Origin: UBA1845 sp002338715
Lineage (GTDB): Bacteria; Planctomycetota; Phycisphaerae; UBA1845
Assembly (NCBI GenBank): GCA_035344155.1
Contig: DAORAL010000025.1
Span: 1-64,000 of the forward strand
Reading direction: 5' to 3'
DNA: 64,000 nucleotides
The position numbers and the translations under genes are program-made. Shown one piece after another: positions 38,001-45,325 of this stretch. Every line of letters starts with the position of its first letter. Position 1 is the stretch's first letter. The notes beneath the pieces are model-generated. The model was given only the letters and a program-made list of their open reading frames with translations, ran no database searches and was not told where the DNA came from.

Positions 38001-39763
38001 GCACCGACCACGACCGTGTCGCCGTCGATGGCCACGTCCGCACCCAAGATATCCGACATATCACCATCACTGGCGAGCAACTTATCCAAATCGAACGCGG
38101 GCTCAACGTCGCATGAATCCGGTATATCGTTCATGTTGCAATCGCTGCTCGAACCGCCGGCCAATTCGCATTCGTCGGGGATGTCGTCGCCGTTGCAGTC
38201 GTAACTGGCGAGCGTTTCGATGTCGCAAACATCAGGGATATCATTCAGGTTGCAATCAGTCGCGCTACCCAACGCGATGTCGCACGAGTCGAGCACGCCA
38301 TTGAGATCACAATCAAAACCGCTGCCCGCCGCGATTTCACAATCGTCCGCGACGCCGTTGCCGTTGCAGTCGGCTTCGCACTCGTCAGGGATGCTATTGC
38401 CATTGCAGTCCTTCGCGGCCAAATCGAAAATGTACGCCGAACCGGAAATCGGGAAGCCGACGTTGTCGCCAACCGCGCCAACAATCGCCCTGTCGCCATC
38501 GAGTGCAACCGATTGGCCAAACGTGTCCGTGCCGCCGGTGTCGTTTCCGGAGATTTTTTCGTACAAAGTCCAGGCACCGCCACTCCGCGCGAAGACATAC
38601 GCCGAACCGCTGTCAGCACTGGGGTCATCATCAAGGCGTGCGCCGACAATCACGGTGTCGCCATTGACGGCGATGGTATAGCCGAACTCATCGTCGGCGG
38701 CAGCGTCTGGGGGAATGAGTTTATCCTCTTGCGACCACACACCACCGGTGTTCACAAACACGTACGCTGAGCCCGAATTGCAAGCAGCGCACGCAACATC
38801 ATCGTGGTGGGCGCCAACCGCGATTGTGTTTTCCCGTATCGACACGGAAAGTCCAAACTCGTCACCGGCAGACGCGTCGTCCGACGTGAGTTTTTGTTGC
38901 TGCGTCCAAACGCCACCGGTACGCGTGAACACATACGCCGAGCCCGATTCTGGACCGGCATCATCATCTCTATGTGCGCCGACGACGGCTGTGTCGCCGT
39001 AAACCGAAACCGTCAATCCGAATTCATCGCCGCCGGCGGCATCGTCCGCGGTAAGTTTTCCTTGCTGTGTCCAGATGCCGCCCGTGCGCGTGAACACATA
39101 CGCCGACCCCGACGCATCTCCATCGTCATCGTCGAAATACGCACCGACGACTGCAGTGTCGCCGTCAATGGACACGCTCGCCCCGAAATAGTCATTCGCG
39201 GCTCCGTCATCGGCAGTGAGTTTCGCCTGCTCGGTCCAGACGCCACCGCTGCGTGTGTAGACATAGGCTGAACCGGATTGACCGCCCATGTCGTCGTCGC
39301 CAGCCGAGCCAACGATGAGCGTGTCTCCGCTCAGCGAAATGCTGGTTCCGAAACTGTCGTTGGAAGCGCCGTCGGATGCGAGAATTTTGGCTTGTTGACT
39401 CCAGCTTGCGCCATCGCGTTCATAAACGTGAACCGCGCCGGCATTGCACATCACAGAGCCACCGCAAGCTTCGTCGTCACCAGTTGCACCGACGGCTGCG
39501 ATGTCGCCCTGGATCGCCACCGAGCGGCCGAAGAATCCGAAGCCAGACGGTGCATCGGATGTGACCTTCTCTTCCTGGACGATTTGAACGAGATCGCATT
39601 CATCGGGAATGCCGTTGGTGTTGCAGTCGAAACTGGTTCCACCGCTGATGTCCGTGGTATCGGGGATGGCATTGCCATTGCAGTCGGCGGCGAGCGAAGT
39701 GCCTTGGCAGCACAAGACCAGCAAAACCGAAAAGCCCATCACGAAAACTCGCCAACCAGCCAT
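35090..39763 (-). CDS. Giant secreted FG-GAP protein: three seven-repeat sets with DCN calcium linkers
   Basis: A 1557-residue exported protein. After a signal peptide come 21 related repeats of about 60 residues, each with a core such as VAVDGDTAVVGAYDDD, SGSAYVFVRSGGVWTQQ and KLTADDA. They fall into three groups of exactly seven, consistent with three seven-bladed integrin-like beta-propellers. Between groups lie runs of DCNGNGIPDECD-like motifs, which resemble thrombospondin-3 calcium loops; three to eight occur per linker. The C-terminal 60 residues are dockerin-like (LSDYAAF, LADYDLF). The start at 39763 is chosen because AGGAG lies about eight bases upstream and the signal peptide begins there. 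It is probably a large cell-surface or matrix protein; binding partners are unknown. Confidence 0.9.
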   Translation of the reverse strand: MAGWRVFVMGFSVLLVLCCQGTSLAADCNGNAIPDTTDISGGTSFDCNTNGIPDECDLVQIVQEEKVTSDAPSGFGFFGRSVAIQGDIAAVGATGDDEACGGSVMCNAGAVHVYERDGASWSQQAKILASDGASNDSFGTSISLSGDTLIVGSAGDDDMGGQSGSAYVYTRSGGVWTEQAKLTADDGAANDYFGASVSIDGDTAVVGAYFDDDDGDASGSAYVFTRTGGIWTQQGKLTADDAAGGDEFGLTVSVYGDTAVVGAHRDDDAGPESGSAYVFTRTGGVWTQQQKLTSDDASAGDEFGLSVSIRENTIAVGAHHDDVACAACNSGSAYVFVNTGGVWSQEDKLIPPDAAADDEFGYTIAVNGDTVIVGARLDDDPSADSGSAYVFARSGGAWTLYEKISGNDTGGTDTFGQSVALDGDRAIVGAVGDNVGFPISGSAYIFDLAAKDCNGNSIPDECEADCNGNGVADDCEIAAGSGFDCDLNGVLDSCDIALGSATDCNLNDIPDVCDIETLASYDCNGDDIPDECELAGGSSSDCNMNDIPDSCDVEPAFDLDKLLASDGDMSDILGADVAIDGDTVVVGASLDDDGGVLSKGSAYVYVRTGSGWLEQAKLTASDGATGDYFGTSVAIDGETIVVGAYDDDDTIVNSGSAYVFVRDGDIWSEQAKLNASDPAFQSYLGFDVAVDGDTALVGARGSSMGANPNGAAYVFVRSGTVWTQQQKLFATDGGSEDQFGVTVSLSGDTAIVGAPMDDDFGANTGSAYVFTRTAGVWTQEAKIFGSQTDNGDRFGAAVAVDGDTAVVGAYNDETYPGGGIVVNNGAAYVFYREGGVWAEQDRLTTETLNYGDLFGQSVAVDGDTVIVGARNDDHACPGDIGCNSGAAYVFVRTANDWIMRSKLGVGLSSANDQFGFSVSISGDTAAISANLDDEVAENAGAAYVFDLQNSADCNENGVPDECDLETGFSDDCNTNAIPDECEIDCNANGVPDDCDLANLTSDDCNADGIPDECGFIPGTYIDCNSNGQPDECDISSGGSPDCNTNGIPDECDLNGWINQQAKLTALDQIQSVSFGESVSISGDTAVIGTGNERNGPYNNVGAIYIFERIDGIWTQIVRIVNPDPANDDAFGQTVGISGDTIIASCHGDDNEGPSSSSGSVYIFVRSGGVWMQQAFLTADDAGGGDQFGFAVAIDGDTALVGSVTDDVPEVNAGSAYVFVRSGGVWTQQAKLIADDAGAQEYFGQAVALDGDTAVIGAPEGNTSPGKAYVFVRSGGVWTQEQKLLSDDAADYDQFGISVAVQGDTAVVGAPYDDDDGAFSGSAYVFVRSGGAWAQQQKLTASNAMIQDLFGLSVAVHGDTAFIASPRSDVVCPACDAGAVFKFDRFGATWTEDQIITAADASTNALVGISVSVDDNNSMIVGSYSDNSFKPGGGAAYVFDFPSADCNLNAIADECDIATLFSPDCDTNGVPDECDPDCDSNSIPDACDITMGSGADCDDDGVLNDCEVYEFSLSDYAAFMICYTDPTPPCLAQFDIAEPCGVIDLADYDLFASMLSGP

Positions 39764-40362
39764 TCTTCCTTCTCCTCTTGAAAACAAACCCGCTGCACCT
39801 TGACCGCGTCCACGCATGGGACACGATCACCTACGCCGCGAGCCAAGCGACCTCGCCGACCTGCGCCGGCTGAATGCTTAACCTGTCAGATTTCGAAATT
39901 GCCTGAGAGACTCACATACGCCGACATTGCGTACGGCATACGACAAGTTGCACAGTGGGCCAGTATAGCAAACGACGACACCGAATCGGAGTCGCAAGCC
40001 CGACTGCACGAGGAAGGACCGATAAGTCGAGTCAGTTGGCGACGACGGGCGCAAACGTGCTTAACCCGATTGAAAGCAGCAGGTTAAGGCAGCAGAGCGT
40101 CGGTTTGAATCGCCAATTGGCCCGCTCGATCGCAGACCTTCAACCGGGGATAGTCCACCGGTATCCACAAGTTGACACGGACTTGCGATCCAGGGCGAGA
40201 AATACGCCCGACAAGATCAGAATTAGGGAACTTTATCACGGGTAGCGGGCTGCCAACTGCGGATGTTGATCGAATGTGTCGATCTCGGGCGCCCCGTCGG
40301 GCGTTCTCGTCGACGAATCGATCATGGCGGGCGAGATTCAAGCGAGCAAGCGAATGATCAAT
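39764..40362. other. Intergenic region, no gene seen
   Basis: About 600 bases between the giant FG-GAP gene and the response regulator, both on the minus strand. Short open frames on both strands have low-complexity Arg/Ser products and no ribosome site. No hairpin with a T-run for the response regulator transcript was found. Confidence 0.45.
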
Positions 40363-40815
40363 TTAATTCTTTCTGGGCAGTTCCAGGACAGACCTGGCAA
40401 ACTCGACAATCAGTCGAAGTTTCTTGCCGAGAATCTCATAGTCCAATGGTTTTGCGATGCAGAATGCGGCGCCGTTTGAATAGCACAACTCGTGAAGTTT
40501 TTGCTGACTTGAGGTGCTGTAAATACAGATGGGCAGCGTTCGGTTTGATTTGCTTTTTCGAATTTCGAGCAGCGCTTCGGACCCATCCATCTCGCGCATG
40601 CGCTGATCGAGCAGGACCAGGTCCGGCGAAGGATACTGCTCGCGGTTCTCAAAACGCCCGCGCCCGAGCACATAGTCCACAGCCTCAGTGCCATCGCGCA
40701 CGCAATGCAATTCGCACTGCGAAGCGACTTCCGGCTGATCATGAACCGCACGCTTCACCAGCAGCGTGAACGACTCGTCATCGTCGGCGAGCAATATTCT
40801 CAACTGTCTATTCAT
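40363..40815 (-). CDS. Stand-alone response regulator receiver (Rcp1-like)
   Basis: A 150-residue receiver with no output domain. The acidic pocket is ADDDE (10-14), the phospho-acceptor Asp is in VLLDQRM near residue 70 and the conserved Lys is in IAKP near 120. It resembles small receivers that work with phytochrome-type or CheR-type kinases. One oddity is that the region after the aspartate reads DQRMREMDG instead of the common LNMPxMDG. AAGGGA precedes the ATG. It lies 83 bases downstream of the large CheB-CheR kinase on the same strand, so a phosphotransfer partnership is likely. Confidence 0.9.
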   Translation of the reverse strand: MNRQLRILLADDDESFTLLVKRAVHDQPEVASQCELHCVRDGTEAVDYVLGRGRFENREQYPSPDLVLLDQRMREMDGSEALLEIRKSKSNRTLPICIYSTSSQQKLHELCYSNGAAFCIAKPLDYEILGKKLRLIVEFARSVLELPRKN

Positions 40816-40898
40816 CGTTGCGTCCCTTTACTTCATCGAAAGGCAGTGCTTGCAACGCCAACATGAATTGACCCATTCAAGCCGACTGAACCGGAACT

Positions 40899-43800
40899 CT
40901 AGTTGAGCGTCGACCCGCCGTTGGCTGAATCCTGAATCGCCATGTTTACCGTCTTGAGCAACGATTCCCTTTGAACGTCGACCTTGGAAAGAAAACCCGC
41001 AATTGTGGCACTGATGGATTTGGGCGCGATTCCTTCACCCTGCCCGGTCACCACAACGATCGGAACCTGTGAACCAAGGACGGTGCGAATGCGCCGCACC
41101 AGTTGGAATCCGTGCCCATCAGGCAGTGACAAATCAAGAATAACCAGGTCAAAAATTTCACTACCCAATCGCGACTCGGCTTCGGCAATCCCCTTTACAC
41201 ATGTGGTCGAGAAATCATCTCCCAAATATCGCTGGACGGTCTTGGCGTCCAACATGTCATCTTCGACCAGCAAGACGCGCGGCTTCTTCGGTGCCATTAG
41301 TTTCCTAGACTCCAAGTCTTCAATTGGAATTCTCGCGATAAATTTCGCTCCTTCGCCCAATGCAGATTGGACGGAGAGCACGCCGCCATAGCGAGTAATT
41401 AATCGGCGCGCTGCGACCAGACCGATGCCGGAGCCTTCCGACAAATCCGGGTCGAGTCTCCTGAAAGGTTCAAAAATCTTCTGGTGGTTCTCCGGAGCAA
41501 TCCCCTTACCGTTGTCCCGCACGGAGAGTTCCAAAGCGCCATCATTGATGAGGCAGGTGATGTCGATGCGCGGATTCTTATCCGTCGTTCCATATTTCAG
41601 TGCGTTTTCTATCAGGTTCACAAACGCTTCTTCAAGAAAGGCCCTGCCAATCTGCACACGCCCCGCATCGCAAATGCAGTTGATGCGAACGCCTCGGGAT
41701 TCTGCGTCCTCGCGGAAGCGGTCCACCAACTGATCGAGCCACGCCTGCAAATCCACCTCGTCTTTCGTCGTTTCGCGGCGCGTCAATCCGGAGACGTGCG
41801 CAAGATCCACCAGCATGCGCTTCATCCGCCCGCATTCGCCCAACGCCTTCGACAGTATCTCCTCATCCTTTGATTCTCTATCCGGCACATTGGTCTCGGC
41901 ATTGATCAACTTGAGCAGACCATCAAGCGCGGCGACGGGCCGCTTCAAATCGTGGGCGACGATCGAGAACAGGTCTTCCAACTCTTCGCGCTGGCGGGAA
42001 AGCTCGCGATTGGCAAACGCCAGTTGATCGTTGGCCATCCGCGTCATTTCTTCCGCATTCTTGATCGCAGTGACATCAATAAATGTAACGACCACACCAC
42101 TCTGCTGTCCGGAGTGGGCCATGTACGGCAGTATTCGCACCATTAGCCAGTTGCCACGCGTACCGCGCAGTTCCCGCTCAACCGCATTCCCCGAACTGAT
42201 TACGTTTCTGACGTCGGAAAGGAATTCGGTTCCGAGGTTGTGGGCGAAGTGTTCGATGGATCGGCCGACATCGTGCTCCATAAGCTTGATGATCTGATCG
42301 ATCGCCGGCGTGAACTTGCGAATGCGCAGTTCGGTGTCCAGGAACAGTGTGCCAATGTCAATGTTGCGCAGCAGGTTGTCGAGGTCGGCGGCAAGAACTG
42401 CGAGTTCCTGAATCTTGCTCTGGTATTCAACGTTGATCGTGTACAGTTCTTCGTTGACCGACTGCAATTCCTCGTTGGTGCTTTGCAACTCTTCGTTGGA
42501 CGCCACCAATTCCTCGTTGGTGGATTGCTGCTCCTCGTTGGAGGACTGCAATTCTTCAATCGTCGCCTGCAGACTTTCCCGCGTTTGCTGTAGCTCCAAC
42601 TGGAGCTCGTTCATCCGGATCGTCGTGTCCTTGTCGAGCGATGCCTGATCGGGCGTGCTCGCAATTTCACGGCTGGGGCTGGGTTCAATGATGATAACGA
42701 TTCGTTCCGGAACACTATTGATCGCCGGGAGTCGCAGCAGTTTGATCGTAACATGCCTGGGTGACGGACCATTCAGGCGTATGGCATATTGAACATCATT
42801 CCCCTCGCGGCGCAATCGTTGAATTCCGGTGGTCAGCGCGGCGGTCACATCGTCACTGACCATGCGCATGATGTCCGTCGTGATTTTCCCTTTGGGAACC
42901 TGGAAGATTCCAAGCGGATCGCCCAGGATTTCAATGACGTTTCCATCGAGCCCCACCACTGCCGCAGATTTCCCGTCCTTTTCGATGACCGTGTCGAGTA
43001 ACTGGCGAATCGATGCATCGCGGTCGCGGTCATTGGGAATCATGCCCGAACGCGTTGCCGTAACCACCGGATCGCGCAGTCCAGCCCGCCGCCGCATCGA
43101 CGGCAGAATGGCGCTCCGGGTCTTGCGGAATAGTTTGAATTTGGAATCCACAACTTCAAATTCAGACCCCAGCCGGCCCATCGCTTCAGCCGACCCAAGG
43201 AATACGGTCCCGCCAGTTTTCAGCGCAAAGTGCAAGGACGCCAACACACTTTCCTGGGCGGGTTGCTCAAGATAGATCAGGAAGTTCCGGCAACTGACCA
43301 GGTCAATCTTTGTAAACGGGGGATCCGTCACCAGATTGTGCTGCGCGCAGATAACCAGTTCGCGGATTGCCGGCTTGATCGTCACCGTGTCGCCATTGTG
43401 GATGAAGTATTTGGAGAGTCGAACGGGACCGATTTCGGCGATACCGGCTGTCGGATATGTCGCCTTGCTGGCACGGGCCAATGATTCTTCGTCGATGTCT
43501 GTCGCAAAGATTTTGAGTTCGCGTTTGATGCCCGCGGCTTCCATGGCTTCGAGCGCTAGAATCGCCAACGAATAGACTTCTTCGCCAGTAGCGCACGCAG
43601 GGACCCATATGCGAAACTGCCCTTCGATTGCACGCGGCAGCATCTCGGTCGCGAGGTGTCGCTGCAAACGTGCGAACGCCTCTTTGTCTCGAAAGAAACC
43701 AGTAACGCCGATGAACGTATCCTGGCGCAGCGCCTGGGCTTCGGCGACATCCGCCTTAAGTTTCTCAACATAACTGGCGACCGCAGAGATCCCCAGCAAC

Positions 43801-44816
43801 GCCATGCGCCGGCGAACGCGTCGATGCAACATGGACGGTCGCAGATAGCTCAGGTCGAGTTTGAAGTGTGCACGCAGTACATCGAGTACGCCGGCCATAT
43901 CGTCTGCAACGGCATGCTCGTCTTCAATTTCGATGCTTGCGGTATAATCGGGCACCTTGTCAACAATGCTCGCGACCTTGCGTGCGAGTTGCTTGGGATC
44001 GGCAGTCGCATCGACGACCCCCGAATCCAATGCGCTGCGAGGCATGCCATCGAATTTTGCCGATTCCGGATCCTGTACCAGAACGATTCCCCCCGCGTCC
44101 TTCAATTCTCGGATACCACGCGAACCATCACTTCCGGTACCGGACAAGATGACGGCGATCATGCGATGGGCAGGGCCCCGAGCCAACGACTTGAGGAAGA
44201 TATCAATCGGAAGATTAAGTGCGTGCCCCGGCGTTCGGTCCTGATCTTCCAGGCAAATGCGACCGTCGCGGTACACCATGTTCTTGCCTGGCGGAATGAT
44301 GTAAATCGTATTGGGACGGGGAACGATACCATCGCACGCGGCTTGGATCTCCATATTTGAATGTCGCTGCAAGAGCTCAGGCATCAAGCTTTTGAAATCG
44401 GGCGACAGGTGGACGATGGTGACAAACGCGGCACCTGTGTCAGCCGGCAATTCGGTGAAGAATGCCTCCAGGGCTTCGAGTCCCCCGGCAGACGCGCCGA
44501 GACATACGAGGTAAGGGATATCGGTGGGGTCAGGCGTTGCCCCCGAAACGTCAGCAGACTCATCAGGTTTCTTGTTCACTGGATTGACTGACTCCATCTC
44601 GCTTGGAGGTATTCGTTTTGTTGTGGACCGAGATGCAGCACCCGGCGTGGCACCTGACTGATTCTGGTCCCCTTTCCGGGCCGACTTCGAGGATGACTTA
44701 CGCGCAGCCCCGTCGCCCGCGCCGCCTTTCTCGCTAGATTTCTTTGGACGCGACACCATCGATTCAATCGATCCGCCGCTGTCGTTGTCCTTGCAATGCA
44801 CATCATCGTTCATCAT
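40899..44816 (-). CDS. CheB-CheR-PAS-histidine kinase-receiver fusion
   Basis: A 1305-residue cytosolic signalling protein. Domains in order: a Ser/Lys-rich tail (1-95); CheB methylesterase (100-285; Ser109 in GASAGG, His136, Asp230 in GTGSDG); CheR methyltransferase (315-560; SAM motif ACATGEE); a segment around 600-720; a coiled coil of repeated NEELQSTNEEL units (about 745-825); PAS (830-945); histidine kinase (HDLK His near 954, NLIENALKYG, DNGKGI, GSGIGL); and a C-terminal receiver (1172-1300) with Asp in VILDLSLPDG. Such fusions couple methylation chemistry to a hybrid kinase without classical chemoreceptors. No MCP or CheA gene is nearby. Start ATG 44816 has a GAGG about eight bases upstream. 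It is followed by the receiver at 40363. Confidence 0.93.
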   Translation of the reverse strand: MMNDDVHCKDNDSGGSIESMVSRPKKSSEKGGAGDGAARKSSSKSARKGDQNQSGATPGAASRSTTKRIPPSEMESVNPVNKKPDESADVSGATPDPTDIPYLVCLGASAGGLEALEAFFTELPADTGAAFVTIVHLSPDFKSLMPELLQRHSNMEIQAACDGIVPRPNTIYIIPPGKNMVYRDGRICLEDQDRTPGHALNLPIDIFLKSLARGPAHRMIAVILSGTGSDGSRGIRELKDAGGIVLVQDPESAKFDGMPRSALDSGVVDATADPKQLARKVASIVDKVPDYTASIEIEDEHAVADDMAGVLDVLRAHFKLDLSYLRPSMLHRRVRRRMALLGISAVASYVEKLKADVAEAQALRQDTFIGVTGFFRDKEAFARLQRHLATEMLPRAIEGQFRIWVPACATGEEVYSLAILALEAMEAAGIKRELKIFATDIDEESLARASKATYPTAGIAEIGPVRLSKYFIHNGDTVTIKPAIRELVICAQHNLVTDPPFTKIDLVSCRNFLIYLEQPAQESVLASLHFALKTGGTVFLGSAEAMGRLGSEFEVVDSKFKLFRKTRSAILPSMRRRAGLRDPVVTATRSGMIPNDRDRDASIRQLLDTVIEKDGKSAAVVGLDGNVIEILGDPLGIFQVPKGKITTDIMRMVSDDVTAALTTGIQRLRREGNDVQYAIRLNGPSPRHVTIKLLRLPAINSVPERIVIIIEPSPSREIASTPDQASLDKDTTIRMNELQLELQQTRESLQATIEELQSSNEEQQSTNEELVASNEELQSTNEELQSVNEELYTINVEYQSKIQELAVLAADLDNLLRNIDIGTLFLDTELRIRKFTPAIDQIIKLMEHDVGRSIEHFAHNLGTEFLSDVRNVISSGNAVERELRGTRGNWLMVRILPYMAHSGQQSGVVVTFIDVTAIKNAEEMTRMANDQLAFANRELSRQREELEDLFSIVAHDLKRPVAALDGLLKLINAETNVPDRESKDEEILSKALGECGRMKRMLVDLAHVSGLTRRETTKDEVDLQAWLDQLVDRFREDAESRGVRINCICDAGRVQIGRAFLEEAFVNLIENALKYGTTDKNPRIDITCLINDGALELSVRDNGKGIAPENHQKIFEPFRRLDPDLSEGSGIGLVAARRLITRYGGVLSVQSALGEGAKFIARIPIEDLESRKLMAPKKPRVLLVEDDMLDAKTVQRYLGDDFSTTCVKGIAEAESRLGSEIFDLVILDLSLPDGHGFQLVRRIRTVLGSQVPIVVVTGQGEGIAPKSISATIAGFLSKVDVQRESLLKTVNMAIQDSANGGSTLN

Positions 44817-44884
44817 AAGAGAACCTCATTGTTCCCAGATTCCGACGCCGACAAAGCACCCGCCTGCCATCCGGCCCCTGCCTG

Positions 44885-45325
44885 TTATCCGGCTACGGGC
44901 AATTCACAAAGCGACCAATAACCGTCAATCTGCCTGACCGCATCGACAAACTCATTAAACCCGACCGGTTTTAGGATATAACCAGCAATACCGATGGCAT
45001 ACGATTGCCGCCGATCTCTTTCCTCATCCGACGTGGTCAGCACAATCGATGGAATATGCTTCAATTCAGGATCGCTGCGGTAGGCATCGAGAAATGCAAT
45101 ACCATCCATGATGGGCATATTCAAATCGAGCAGGATCAGCCCGGGTTCGGGTGCGTCCATCCGGTCTGTATACGGCGCTTCGTGCTTTAGAAACTTCAGC
45201 GCTTCCTCGCCGTTTGACACCACGTGCAACGGGTTGGTGATGTTGATTTCTTTAAACGCACGCTTGACGATCTTGACATCAACGACATCGTCTTCGATCA
45301 ATAATATGGATATTTCGCTATTCAC
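44885..45325 (-). CDS. Stand-alone response regulator receiver
   Basis: A 146-residue receiver with IEDDVVD acidic pocket, phospho-acceptor in ILLDLNMPIMDG and Lys in ILKPVGF, similar to Rcp1 of phytochrome systems. The GTG start overlaps the stop of the upstream sensor kinase (ACGTGA), which points to translational coupling and a direct kinase partner. The open frame extends into the kinase gene but that part is a shadow. It ends 69 bases before the CheB-CheR kinase gene on the same strand, so 48057 to 40363 could be one long transcription unit. Confidence 0.92.
   Translation of the reverse strand: MNSEISILLIEDDVVDVKIVKRAFKEINITNPLHVVSNGEEALKFLKHEAPYTDRMDAPEPGLILLDLNMPIMDGIAFLDAYRSDPELKHIPSIVLTTSDEERDRRQSYAIGIAGYILKPVGFNEFVDAVRQIDGYWSLCELPVAG

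Noticed and set aside
35090..39763. Regular repeats resembling a CRISPR or satellite array
   Set aside because: The repeats are imperfect, in a single open frame and encode FG-GAP blades; they are protein repeats.
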